From assembly GCF_005048155.1 (NCBI RefSeq), contig NZ_SUMB01000010.1, forward strand, positions 124,001-188,000: a DNA stretch of 64,000 bases. Reading direction: 5' to 3'. The translations under genes and the position numbers were made by a program. The notes below the pieces were generated by a model. It was not told the origin of the DNA. It ran no database searches and was given only the letters and a program-made list of their open reading frames with translations. Shown in pieces: positions 45,479-53,868 of this stretch (positions are counted from its first letter, which is position 1; the number at the start of each line of letters is the position of its first letter). This DNA comes from Streptomyces piniterrae. GTDB lineage: Bacteria; Actinomycetota; Actinomycetes; Streptomycetales; Streptomycetaceae.

Positions 45479-46861
45479 TCAGCACTCGATGATGTTGACC
45501 GCCAGCCCGCCCCGCGCCGTCTCCTTGTACTTCACGCTCATGTCGGCGCCGGTCTCCTTCATGGTCTTGATGACCTTGTCGAGGGAGACATGGTGGCGGC
45601 CGTCGCCGCGCAGCGCCATACGGGCGGCGGTGATGGCCTTGACCGCGGCCATGCCGTTGCGCTCGATGCACGGGATCTGGACGAGACCGCCGACGGGGTC
45701 GCAGGTCAGGCCGAGGTTGTGCTCCATACCGATCTCGGCGGCGTTCTCGACCTGCTCGGGCGAGCCGCCGAGCACCTCGGCCAGACCGCCGGCCGCCATG
45801 GAGCAGGCGGAGCCGACCTCGCCCTGGCAGCCGACCTCGGCGCCGGAGATGGAGGCGTTCTCCTTGAACAGCATGCCGATGGCACCGGCGGCGAGCAGGA
45901 AGCGGACCACGCCCTCCTCATCGGCACCGGGCACGAAGTTGACGTAGTAGTGCAGGACCGCGGGAATGATGCCGGCCGCGCCGTTGGTGGGGGCGGTGAC
46001 GACCCGTCCGCCGGCCGCGTTCTCCTCGTTCACGGCCATCGCGTAGAGGGTGACCCACTCCATCGCGTGGGCGAGCGGGTCGCCCGCGGAGCGCAGCTGG
46101 CGGGCGGAGTTCGCGGCGCGCCTGCGGACCTTGAGGCCGCCGGGCAGGATGCCCTCGCGGGACATCCCGCGCGACACGCAGGCCTGCATGACCCGCCAGA
46201 TCTCCAGCAGCCCGTCGTGGATCTCCTCCTCCGTGCGCCAGGCCTTCTCGTTCTCCAGCATCAGCGCGGCGATGGACAGCCCGCTGTCCTGGGAGAGGCG
46301 CATCAGCTCGTCGCCGGTGCGGAAGGGGTGCTTGAGGACGGTGTCGTCGAGCTTGATGCGGTCCTCGCCGACCGCGTCCTCGTCGACGACGAAGCCGCCG
46401 CCCACCGAGTAGTAGGTCTTCTCCAGGAGGGGGGCACCGGCCGCGTCGTAGGCGAAGAGGGTCATGCCGTTGGCGTGGTACGGCAGCGCGCGGCGGCGGT
46501 GCAGGATCAGCTCGGTCGACTCGTCGAAGTCGATCTCATGGGCGCTGCCTATCTCGGCGCCCATCAGCCGCAGCCGCTTGGTCGTACGGATCCGCTCGAC
46601 CTCGTCGTCCGCCCGCTCCACGTCGACGGTGCGCGGGGAGTGCCCCTCCAGGCCGAGGAGGACCGCCTTGGGGGTGCCGTGGCCGTGGCCGGTGGCGCCG
46701 AGCGAACCGAAGAGCTCCGCGCGCACCGAGGCCGTCTGTGCGAGGAGACCGTCCTTCTTGAGGCGCCCGGCGAACATCCGGGCGGCGCGCATCGGGCCGA
46801 CGGTGTGGGAGCTGGAGGGGCCGATGCCGATGGAGAAGAGGTCGAAGACGGAGATGGCCAC
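45479..46861 (-). CDS. sdaA: L-serine ammonia-lyase (dehydratase), 4Fe-4S type
   Basis: A 460-aa single-chain enzyme (beta plus alpha domains) converting L-serine to pyruvate and ammonia. The beta-domain opens SVFDLFSIGIGPSSSHTVGPM. The alpha-domain has TAPTNGAAGIIPAVL and the cluster cysteines in EVGCQGEVGSACSMAAGG and the GLTCDPVGGLVQIPC region. The C-terminal IIEC is the typical tail Cys. The GTG at 46861 has GGGAG upstream. It consumes serine made from glycine by GlyA and the GcvT/GcvH enzymes encoded just upstream. A 435-bp gap and hairpin separate it from glyA. Confidence 0.95.
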   Translation of the reverse strand: MAISVFDLFSIGIGPSSSHTVGPMRAARMFAGRLKKDGLLAQTASVRAELFGSLGATGHGHGTPKAVLLGLEGHSPRTVDVERADDEVERIRTTKRLRLMGAEIGSAHEIDFDESTELILHRRRALPYHANGMTLFAYDAAGAPLLEKTYYSVGGGFVVDEDAVGEDRIKLDDTVLKHPFRTGDELMRLSQDSGLSIAALMLENEKAWRTEEEIHDGLLEIWRVMQACVSRGMSREGILPGGLKVRRRAANSARQLRSAGDPLAHAMEWVTLYAMAVNEENAAGGRVVTAPTNGAAGIIPAVLHYYVNFVPGADEEGVVRFLLAAGAIGMLFKENASISGAEVGCQGEVGSACSMAAGGLAEVLGGSPEQVENAAEIGMEHNLGLTCDPVGGLVQIPCIERNGMAAVKAITAARMALRGDGRHHVSLDKVIKTMKETGADMSVKYKETARGGLAVNIIEC

Positions 46862-47181
46862 GGTGGCGGACTCCCTTGTCTGCTTGGTGGGAAGGTGGAG
46901 CGATGGGGCAGGGGGGGCGCGTTTCCGCGCCGATGGGTGCGTATGCGCCCGGACCGTACGCATCCGCGCCGAGAGGTGTTTTTCTGCGCCGGCTGTCGAG
47001 CGTAACCCGGACGCGGCGCGGCCTCGCCGGACGGAAACCGTCGGACGGCCGTCGCGAGGGGGAACGGCGGATGTCGTGTGGAGCGCGGGCAAGGGGCGGG
47101 CGCCGGAGCGCGCGGAAGAACGGCCGGACAGGGCGCGGGCCCGGGGCCGGCGCGCGGCCCCGGGCCCGAGGCCCGTCCGTC

Positions 47182-47211
47182 CCCGGCCCGCCGGACATCC
47201 GGCGGGCCGGG
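47182..47211 (-). terminator. GC-rich terminator of glyA
   Basis: CCCGGCCCGCCGG-ACAT-CCGGCGGGCCGGG: perfect 13-bp stem 86 bp after the glyA stop. The remaining part of the 46862-47296 gap holds the sdaA leader and no other gene. Confidence 0.75.
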
Positions 47212-47296
47212 CCCTCAGGGGGAGACGCGCGTCACAGAGCGTCGTCCGTCACAGGACGCCGCCGGGACACGCCTCGTCACAGCGACGGATAAGGCA

Positions 47297-48556
47297 TCAC
47301 AGCGAGGGGTACAGCGGGTGCTTCTCCGCCAGCGCCGAGACCCGGGCCTTGAGCGACTCGGTGTCGTACGACGGCTTCAGCGTCTCGGCGATGATGTCCG
47401 CGACCTCGCGGAAGTCCTCGGTCTGGAAACCGCGGGTGGCCAGCGCCGGCGTGCCGATCCGCAGACCCGAGGTGACCATCGGCGGCCGCGGGTCGTTCGG
47501 GATGGCATTGCGGTTGACCGTGATGCCGACCTCGTGGAGACGGTCCTCGGCCTGCTGGCCGTCCAGCTCGCTGTTGCGCAGGTCGACCAGGACGAGGTGC
47601 ACGTCCGTGCCGCCGGACAGCACGGACACACCGGCCTCGGTGACGTCCGGCTGGATCAGCCGCTCGGCCAGGATGCGGGCGCCTTCGAGGGTGCGCTGCT
47701 GGCGCTCCTTGAAGTCGTCGGACGCCGCGACCTTGAAGGACACCGCCTTCGCCGCGATGACATGCTCCAGGGGGCCGCCCTGCTGGCCCGGGAAGACCGC
47801 CGAGTTGATCTTCTTGGCGAGCTCCTGGGTGGACAGGATCACACCGCCGCGCGGACCGCCGAGGGTCTTGTGCGTGGTGGTGGTGACGACATGCGCGTGC
47901 GGCACGGGGGAGGGGTGCAGACCCGCGGCGACCAGACCGGCGAAGTGCGCCATGTCGACCATCAGGTACGCGCCGACCTCGTCCGCGATCCGGCGGAAGG
48001 CCGCGAAGTCCAGCTGCCGCGGGTAGGCGGACCAGCCGGCGACGATCAGCTTGGGGCGGTGCTCCTTGGCGAGGCGCTCGACCTCTTCCATGTCGACCAG
48101 GTTGGTCTTCTCGTCGACGTGGTAGGCGACCACGTTGTAGAGCTTGCCCGAGAAGTTGATCTTCATTCCGTGGGTCAGGTGCCCGCCGTGCGCGAGGTTC
48201 AGACCCAGGATGGTGTCGCCCGGCTTGAGCAGCGCGAACATCGCGGCGGCGTTGGCCTGCGCGCCCGAGTGCGGCTGGACGTTGGCGGCCTCGGCGCCGA
48301 AGAGAGCCTTGATCCGCTCGATGGCGATCTTCTCGACGACGTCGACGTGCTCACAGCCGCCGTAGTAGCGGCGGCCGGGGTAGCCCTCGGCGTACTTGTT
48401 GGTGAGGACGGAGCCCTGCGCCTCCATGACGGCGACCGGAGCGAAGTTCTCCGACGCGATCATTTCGAGGGTGGACTGCTGACGGTGGAGCTCGGCGTCG
48501 ACGGCGGCGGCGACGTCGGGGTCGAGCTCATGGAGGGAGCTGTTGAGAAGCGACAT
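47297..48556 (-). CDS. glyA: Serine hydroxymethyltransferase
   Basis: A 419-aa PLP enzyme interconverting serine and glycine with tetrahydrofolate, of usual length. Family signatures: YAEGYPGRRYYGGCEHVD near 55, QPHSGAQANAAAMFALL near 95 and the PLP Lys in TTTHKTLGGPRGG near 230. The C-terminal ALATRGFQTEDFREVADII is also typical. ATG 48556 has AGGAAG upstream. Downstream of gcvT and gcvH on the same strand, it uses the one-carbon units produced by glycine cleavage to make serine, which SdaA then deaminates. Confidence 0.96.
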   Translation of the reverse strand: MSLLNSSLHELDPDVAAAVDAELHRQQSTLEMIASENFAPVAVMEAQGSVLTNKYAEGYPGRRYYGGCEHVDVVEKIAIERIKALFGAEAANVQPHSGAQANAAAMFALLKPGDTILGLNLAHGGHLTHGMKINFSGKLYNVVAYHVDEKTNLVDMEEVERLAKEHRPKLIVAGWSAYPRQLDFAAFRRIADEVGAYLMVDMAHFAGLVAAGLHPSPVPHAHVVTTTTHKTLGGPRGGVILSTQELAKKINSAVFPGQQGGPLEHVIAAKAVSFKVAASDDFKERQQRTLEGARILAERLIQPDVTEAGVSVLSGGTDVHLVLVDLRNSELDGQQAEDRLHEVGITVNRNAIPNDPRPPMVTSGLRIGTPALATRGFQTEDFREVADIIAETLKPSYDTESLKARVSALAEKHPLYPSL

Positions 48557-48586
48557 GAGTCTTCCTGAGGGGTCAGGGGGCGCGAT

Positions 48587-48621
48587 GGGGTCCCCCGGAC
48601 GGAGTCTGGGGGAGCTCCCAC
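48587..48621. repeat. Dispersed imperfect-palindrome element, copy 2
   Basis: The stretch reads GGGGTCCCCCGGACGGAGT then CTGGGGGAG, closely related to 13891-13921. It lies in the gcvH-glyA gap, 30 bp from the glyA start. Confidence 0.5.
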
Positions 48622-48658
48622 TCGGGCGAGGGCGGGAGATGGTCCGGACGGCTCCGGC

Positions 48659-49033
48659 TCAACCGGTGATGAAGGCGGCGTACTCGTCGGCCGAGAGCAG
48701 CTCGCCCTCACCGCTGACCTTCACCTTGAACAGCCAACCGCCCTCGAACGGGGCGGAGTTCACCAGCGAGGGGTCGGCGACGACATCGTCGTTGACCGCG
48801 GTGATCTCGCCTTCGACGGGCGAGTAGAGGTCGCTGACCGACTTGGTCGACTCCAGCTCACCGCAGGTCTCGCCCGCCTTGACCGTGGAACCGACCTCAG
48901 GAAGCTGCACGTAGACCACATCGCCGAGGGCGTTGGCCGCGTGCTCGGTGATGCCGACCGTCGAGACGCCGTCCTCGGCGGCCGACAGCCACTCGTGCTC
49001 CTTGCTGTAGCGCAGCTGCTGGGGGTTGCTCAT
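48659..49033 (-). CDS. gcvH: Glycine cleavage system H protein
   Basis: A 124-aa lipoyl carrier. The lipoylation motif is GELESTKSVSDLYSP with the modified Lys near residue 63. EHEWL at the start and the late ALINSAPFEGGWLFKV-type segment (SLVNSAPFEGGWLFKVKV) are diagnostic. It shuttles the aminomethyl group from GcvP to GcvT; gcvP is not in this window. ATG 49033 follows GGAG. Confidence 0.96.
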   Translation of the reverse strand: MSNPQQLRYSKEHEWLSAAEDGVSTVGITEHAANALGDVVYVQLPEVGSTVKAGETCGELESTKSVSDLYSPVEGEITAVNDDVVADPSLVNSAPFEGGWLFKVKVSGEGELLSADEYAAFITG

Positions 49034-49153
49034 GGCTCGATTCTCCTGTACGCGAGGGTGTGATCGTGAATGGGGTCTTGCACAGTGAGACGCGTGAGGC
49101 GCGCCGTGACACGACAGCCGTGGGCGAAGCGTTACTTCTACGGCCTCTTACGG

Positions 49154-50281
49154 CTACTTCTGCCGCTTGTAGAAGGGCAGCGCGACGACCTCATACGGCT
49201 CATGGCTTCCACGGATGTCCACCGCGACACCCTCGGTGCCCGGCGTGGCGTACGCCGCGTCGACGTACGCGATGGCAAGCGGCTTGCCCAGGGTGGGGGA
49301 CGGCGCCCCGGAGGTGACCTCGCCGATGACCGTGCCGTCGGCCGCGACGACCGGGTATCCGGCGCGCGGCACCCGGCGCCCGTCGGCGATCAGGCCGACC
49401 AGCTTGCGCGGCGGACTGGCCTCGGCCCGCTCGGCGGCCGCCGTCAGCGCGGCGCGGCCCACGAAGTCACCGTTGTTGGTGGTCTTCTCGAACTTCACGA
49501 CCCGGCCGAGACCGGCGTCGAACGGCGTGGTCGCGGTGGTCAGCTCGTGCCCGTACAGCGGCATGCCCGCCTCCAGGCGGAGCGTGTCACGGCAGGACAG
49601 ACCGCACGGCACCAGCCCGACGTCCTTGCCGGCCGCGGTCAGCGCCTCCCAGAGGGCGACCGCGTCCGCGGGCCGTACGAACAGCTCGAAGCCGTCCTCG
49701 CCGGTGTATCCCGTACGGGCGATCAGCGCCTCCACACCGGCGACCGTGCCGGGCAGGCCCGCGTAGTACTTGAGGCCGTCCAGATCGGCGTCGGTCAGCC
49801 CCTTGAGAATGCCGGGGGACTCCGGGCCCTGGACCGCGATCAGCGCGTACGCGTCCCGGTCGTCGCGGACCTCGGCGTCGAAACCGGCCGCGCGCTCGGT
49901 CAGCGCGTCCAGCACCACCTGGGCGTTGGAGGCGTTGGCGACGACCATGTACTCCTGGTCCTCGAGCCGGTAGACGATCAGGTCGTCGAGGATGCCGCCC
50001 CCGGCCTCGCAGATCATGGTGTAGCGGGCGCGGCCCGTCTTGACGCCGCCGATGTTGCCCACCAGCGCGTAGTCGAGAAGGTCGGCGGCCTGCGGGCCGG
50101 TGACGGTGATCTCGCCCATGTGGGAGAGGTCGAACAGGCCGGCGCGGGTGCGGACGGCGACATGCTCGTCCCGCTCGCTGCCGTAGCGCAGCGGCATGTC
50201 CCAGCCGGCGAAGTCGGTCATGGTCGCGCCGAGCGCACGATGCGTGGCATCCAGCGCGGTACGGCGGGGGGCATCAGTCAT
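49154..50281 (-). CDS. gcvT: Aminomethyltransferase (glycine cleavage T protein)
   Basis: A 375-aa folate-binding enzyme releasing ammonia and methylene-THF from the aminomethyl-lipoyl H protein. Signatures: TDFAGWDMPLRYGS near 22, HMGEITVTGPQAADLL near 55, the folate-binding Asp in RTGYTGEDGFELF and GMPLYGHEL. ATG 50281 has GGGAG 6 nt upstream; the longer reading frame to 50380 would run into the riboswitch. It is the first gene after the glycine riboswitch. Confidence 0.96.
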   Translation of the reverse strand: MTDAPRRTALDATHRALGATMTDFAGWDMPLRYGSERDEHVAVRTRAGLFDLSHMGEITVTGPQAADLLDYALVGNIGGVKTGRARYTMICEAGGGILDDLIVYRLEDQEYMVVANASNAQVVLDALTERAAGFDAEVRDDRDAYALIAVQGPESPGILKGLTDADLDGLKYYAGLPGTVAGVEALIARTGYTGEDGFELFVRPADAVALWEALTAAGKDVGLVPCGLSCRDTLRLEAGMPLYGHELTTATTPFDAGLGRVVKFEKTTNNGDFVGRAALTAAAERAEASPPRKLVGLIADGRRVPRAGYPVVAADGTVIGEVTSGAPSPTLGKPLAIAYVDAAYATPGTEGVAVDIRGSHEPYEVVALPFYKRQK

Positions 50282-50317
50282 GGTTCTGGGCTCCCAGGCA
50301 TGGGTGACAAGACGTTC

Positions 50318-50525
50318 TCCCCATCTGTCATCGGAACCTGAGAGGTTCACCGGGATCCCGCGAACGGACCCGGTTTGCACCTTGGGTGGAGCCGCCCCCG
50401 TAGGCCGGGCGGTGGCTCGCTTTTCAGATCTGCCTCGCCCGCGCGGTATAGGGGCCTGAGAGATTCAAGGGAGGACTTGCTCCTTCGGCGCCCCGCCGTG
50501 GCGGCCGGGGACTCTCCCGCGCGGA
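50318..50525 (-). promoter_or_regulatory. Tandem glycine riboswitch controlling gcvT
   Basis: On the minus strand, aptamer 1 has GGGAGAG (50518-50512), the conserved core GCCGAAGGAGCAA (near 50490-50478) and CTCTCAGGC (near 50463-50455). Aptamer 2 follows with CCAAGGTGCAAACCGG (near 50386-50371) and CTCTCAGG (near 50345-50338). Two consecutive aptamers joined by a short linker are the hallmark of glycine-responsive ON switches. It ends about 35 nt before the gcvT start. Confidence 0.93.
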
Positions 50526-50799
50526 TTCAAGCGGCCGGTATGGAGTTGGCCGTGCACGGGTGACGAACTTGTGTGCACGTTGGCGCCGACATCATTGCAC
50601 GGGATCGCCGGATGCAGGAGTCCTGGTCGTCGCCCCGCTCCGGACCGGGGCTCCGGCGTCCCGCGATCCGGCGCCGGTCCACGTCCACGGGGCGGACGGA
50701 CCGGACAATCGCCTTGATTGGTATTACCTTTTCTTGACACTGTGCGGGTAGAGAACGGGCTCGAACCGGACTCGAACCGGACCGGGAGGGGCGATCACG

Positions 50800-51498
50800 G
50801 TGCACAGGGAAGCCGCATTCGCGACGAATGCGGGGGTCGCGGGCGCCGCGATACCCCGCCCCGGACGCACGTCCCCGGCCGTCGTCAGGCCAGGACGCAA
50901 CGCCGATGTCATGGACTTGAGGGGAGCACGCCAGGGCCGCCCGGCGGCCGAGATGCGCTTTCCGGCCGGTGATCTCGTCGTGGTCTCCGGCCTGCCGGGC
51001 AGCGGCAAGAGCACTCTGATGCACCGCATCGTGCCGCCGCTGGACGCCCGGGGCGCCGCGGTGCACCGGATCGACTCGCAGGACGTCCGCGAGCGCTGGG
51101 AACGCGGCAGGCTGCGCCGGCTGCCGTACGGCCTCTACCGCCCGATGGTCCGCGCCTCCCACTACCTGGGGCTGCGCCGTGCGCTGCGCTCCGGCCACAG
51201 CGTGGTGGTGCACGACTGCGGGACGCTGGCGTGGGTGCGCCGCTGGATCGCGCGCTCGGCCCGGCGCGGCGGCCGCGGGCTGCATCTGGTGCTGCTGGAC
51301 GTATCGCCCGAGGTGGCGCTGTCCGGGCAGGAGTCCCGGGGGCGCGGCGTCTCGGGGTACGCGTTCGCGCGGCACCGCAGGGCGGTGGCCCGTCTGGTGA
51401 GCGGGGCGGAGGCGGCCCGGCTGCCGAAGGGCTTCGACTCCGCGGTGCTGCTGGACCGGGGGGCGGCGAGCGCGTTGGAGACGGTGAGCTTCGGCTGA
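50800..51498 (+). CDS. P-loop AAA/kinase-like ATPase
   Basis: A 232-aa protein. After a variable N-terminus (about 1-50) comes Walker A GLPGSGKST near 64-72, then RIDSQDVRERWERGR and a Walker B-like HLVLLDVSPEVAL. The compact layout with an Arg-rich lid (SRGRGVSGYAFARHRRAV) matches the AAA_33/zeta-toxin or polynucleotide-kinase-like family. It phosphorylates a small molecule or RNA end, unknown which. The GTG at 50800 has GGGAGGGG upstream. It is divergent from the glycine riboswitch. Confidence 0.8.
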   Translation: MHREAAFATNAGVAGAAIPRPGRTSPAVVRPGRNADVMDLRGARQGRPAAEMRFPAGDLVVVSGLPGSGKSTLMHRIVPPLDARGAAVHRIDSQDVRERWERGRLRRLPYGLYRPMVRASHYLGLRRALRSGHSVVVHDCGTLAWVRRWIARSARRGGRGLHLVLLDVSPEVALSGQESRGRGVSGYAFARHRRAVARLVSGAEAARLPKGFDSAVLLDRGAASALETVSFG

Positions 51499-51549
51499 GG
51501 GGCGGGCGGGGGGCGTTGCTGGTGTCCCTTGGGGGGTGCTTGTGACCCT

Positions 51550-51575
51550 TAGGGGATGTTCGAACAGATCCCCTA
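51550..51575. repeat. Inverted repeat downstream of the P-loop ATPase gene
   Basis: TAGGGGAT-N10-ATCCCCTA, with the inner 10 nt containing the palindrome GTTCGAAC. A second TAGGGGATG follows at 51574. It may be a weak terminator or a binding site. Confidence 0.45.
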
Positions 51576-51629
51576 GGGGATGCGAGGGCCCCCTGCGGGT
51601 CCACAACGCGGGGGGCGCGGGGCGATATT

Positions 51630-51661
51630 CCCGGCAGCCCGGCAGCCCGGCAGCCCGGCAG
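51630..51661. repeat. 8-bp minisatellite, four copies
   Basis: Exact tandem CCCGGCAG x4 at 51630-51661, followed by related CCCGGAAGCCCCG units at 51667 and 51692. It lies about 130 bp upstream of the first SseB-like gene. The 51499-51788 gap holds no other gene; TAGGGT near 51732 is a possible -10. Confidence 0.7.
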
Positions 51662-51788
51662 CGCAGCCCGGAAGCCCCGCGGCCCCCGCCGGCCCGGAAG
51701 CCCCGTGGCGCCGATTCGCTCCCTTCTCGTTTAGGGTCTTCGGGCAGAAAGCGCGGTGTGAACCGGGCGGTGCGAACGGGTGGGTGAG

Positions 51789-52586
51789 ATGAACTTTCCG
51801 GAGCAGGGGATACCGGAGCTGGCGTGGCCGGCGAACGAGCTCGAAGAGGTGCTGGCCGCGTCGGTCGGGCACCCGGGCGCGGGCGGCCGGATCGTCGAGG
51901 TGCTGGGCCGCAGCCGGGTGTGGGTGCCGCTGCCCAACGGCGGCGGCCCCGACAGCGCCGGGCCGGGCGCCGGCGGCCTCGATCTGGCCACCGTGGAGAT
52001 CGGCGGCGCGGCGTATGTGCCGGTCTTCAGTTCCGAGCAGGAGTTTCTGCGGGTCGTCGGCTCGCATATGTCCTTCACGGTCGCGCCGGCCCGGGAGTTC
52101 GCCCGCGGACTGCCCGCGAAGCTGGGCATCGCGGTCAATCCGGACGGCATGGTCGGTGTTCCGCTGCCGCCGGCCGCGGTGGCCGAACTGTGCAGGGAGA
52201 AGGGGCATGAGTCGGCCGGGCTGCCGAGCGGTGGTCGGGTGCGGCTCTTCGAGCCGGACTGGCAGCACGAGCCGGTGGACTTCCTGGCCGCTGCCGGGCT
52301 GGAGTTCTCCGCCGCCGGTTTTGTCCTAACTGCCCGTCGTGTCCTGGCAAGTGTGGAGGGCGACACGCCCGCGCTGTTCGTCGGAGTTCAGGTCGAGGTG
52401 CCGCCCGCCGCGCTACAGGACGGCGCCGCCCGCGAAGGGGCCCTGCAGGCCTTGGGACGTGCGCTGGGCGCGGTCCCGGTGCCCTGGCCCGTGCAGCTCG
52501 TCATGCTCGACATCGCCCAGGGCGACCCGGTCGCCGACTGGATGCTGGAGCGTGTGCGGCCCTTCTACTCTCGGGAGCACTCGTAA
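51789..52586 (+). CDS. SseB-like (enhanced serine sensitivity) family protein, copy 1
   Basis: A 265-aa soluble acidic protein. The N-terminal half carries the SseB_N-type pattern (NELEEVLAASVGHPGAGGRIVEVLGRSRVWVPLP ... VPVFSSEQEFLRVV). The C-terminal half (VEVPPAALQDGAAREGALQALGRALG ... DWMLERVRPFYSRE) is the SseB C-domain. In E. coli extra SseB is linked to serine sensitivity; the mechanism is unknown. The ATG 51789 is chosen; GTG 51780 is an alternative. A second member follows after 58 bp. Confidence 0.82.
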   Translation: MNFPEQGIPELAWPANELEEVLAASVGHPGAGGRIVEVLGRSRVWVPLPNGGGPDSAGPGAGGLDLATVEIGGAAYVPVFSSEQEFLRVVGSHMSFTVAPAREFARGLPAKLGIAVNPDGMVGVPLPPAAVAELCREKGHESAGLPSGGRVRLFEPDWQHEPVDFLAAAGLEFSAAGFVLTARRVLASVEGDTPALFVGVQVEVPPAALQDGAAREGALQALGRALGAVPVPWPVQLVMLDIAQGDPVADWMLERVRPFYSREHS

Positions 52587-52644
52587 GCTGGTTGGATGAC
52601 GGGCGGGCGCCCCACGTGCCCTGCCGACAGAAGGGACGGACCAG

Positions 52645-53448
52645 GTGAGCGCGGGCGGGCATCAGGGAGCGGCGGCGGCCGGGCAGGTCGAGCAGATGCT
52701 GCAGCAGGTCGCGCCCGGCCGCTACGACGCCTACGAGGCGCTGCTGCAGGCGCTCGCCGCGGGGCAGGTCTGGATGCTGCTCTGGCAGGGCCGGGCCGGG
52801 ATGCCCGACGCGCAGTACGGGAACATGGAGGTCGACGGCCTCGGCTATGCGCCGTGTGTGACCTCGGCCGCCGAACTCGCCGCCTCCGGCTGGAGCCGCG
52901 ACCACGAACTCGTCACCGGCCCCGACATCGCCGCGACGCTCTTCCCCGACCGCTGGGGTCTGTGGCTGAATCCGCACGCTCCCGGCGGCGGTGTCGGCAT
53001 TCCCTGGCTGGATCTGCGCCGTATCGCCGGCGGCCTCGACCGGCTGCCGGCCGGACCGCTGCGGATCTCGGAACCGGTCATCGACATCCCGCAGTTCTAT
53101 GCCCTCCTGGCCCAGAACGCCCACCGGACGCCCGCTGTGCGGTCGTTGCGCCGGGCCTGGGTGCAGCCCGCCCTGGGTGCCCCGTATCTGGCGATCGGGC
53201 TGGATCTGTACGACACCGGCCAACACGCGGTGGATTCGGTGCGGTTGATGATCCAGCAGTCGATCGGCGCGGTTCCGGACGGTTTGCCGGTATCGACCGT
53301 CGCGATGAACGATGAATACGACCCCGTCGGAATGTGGATGCGGGCCTCCACGCGTCCGTTCTTCGACCGCGACGGCTACGCCCAGGCGCCCGGTCCGGGT
53401 CCCGCTCCCGCCCCTTCCTACGGCTACGGATATCCCCGTCCGTACTGA
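52645..53448 (+). CDS. SseB-like family protein, copy 2
   Basis: A 267-aa protein homologous in layout to the preceding gene: N-terminal VEQMLQQVAPGRYDAYEALLQALAAGQVWMLLWQ, a middle GLGYAPCVTSAAELAASGWS and the C-domain VDSVRLMIQQSIGAVPDGLPV ending MWMRASTRPFFDRDG. A Pro/Tyr-rich tail ends the protein. The GTG at 52645 has GAAGGGACGGA upstream. The pair stands next to the serine/glycine genes, which fits the family name but is not proof of function. Confidence 0.8.
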   Translation: MSAGGHQGAAAAGQVEQMLQQVAPGRYDAYEALLQALAAGQVWMLLWQGRAGMPDAQYGNMEVDGLGYAPCVTSAAELAASGWSRDHELVTGPDIAATLFPDRWGLWLNPHAPGGGVGIPWLDLRRIAGGLDRLPAGPLRISEPVIDIPQFYALLAQNAHRTPAVRSLRRAWVQPALGAPYLAIGLDLYDTGQHAVDSVRLMIQQSIGAVPDGLPVSTVAMNDEYDPVGMWMRASTRPFFDRDGYAQAPGPGPAPAPSYGYGYPRPY

Positions 53449-53498
53449 TCCGCGTTGGTCCGGGCCAGCGCCCGAAACCACGGCAGCGCGCATTTCTT

Positions 53499-53516
53499 TG
53501 GGGTGAATTCACCCCA
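53499..53516. promoter_or_regulatory. 18-bp perfect palindrome upstream of the oligopeptide operon
   Basis: TGGGGTGAATTCACCCCA, between SseB-like copy 2 and the oligopeptide genes. It may be a terminator for the former or an operator for the latter. Confidence 0.5.
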
Positions 53517-53732
53517 TGCGCCCACCGGTTGAATCCCTCTTTCACGGTTGATCATTCCGCTCAGCCGGGCCGGCTGTCCGTATAACGGAAGCCTGTGGAC
53601 CACATCACAGTTGCGCATCCTTTCATCGCGAGGACTGGTGAGTGATCGCGAATCGGATGAAGACTCCGGCTTCAAGAGAGCTTCGGCTCCTTGTACGAGC
53701 GTCATTCAGACCAGCATCGCGTGAATCTCTAT

Positions 53733-53763
53733 TTCCACGGGGCGAAGAATTCCACGGGGCGAA
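53733..53763. repeat. Two 14-bp direct repeats upstream of the oligopeptide operon
   Basis: TTCCACGGGGCGAA at 53733-53746 and 53750-53763, period 17 bp, 106 bp before the first oligopeptide gene. Candidate regulator sites. The rest of the 420-bp gap (53449-53868) is unusually AT-rich in places and contains no gene I can support. Confidence 0.55.
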
Positions 53764-53868
53764 CTTCCGCGATGTATGCACCACTTGCACCAGTGATGTG
53801 AACCAGTCCGCTATCCGCGGCGGGCATTTGGGGCCGGCCACCGCCGGCCGAGAGGGGTCAAGGGCACC

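Noticed and set aside
45296..47005. Long plus-strand reading frame starting at the orphan damage promoter
   Set aside because: After about 20 codons it is Arg/Pro/Gly-rich and is fully antisense to sdaA, whose cysteine clusters and length are clear.
51558..51567. GTTCGAAC as a LexA box
   Set aside because: The actinobacterial LexA site is GAAC-N4-GTTC; this is the reverse arrangement inside a hairpin loop.
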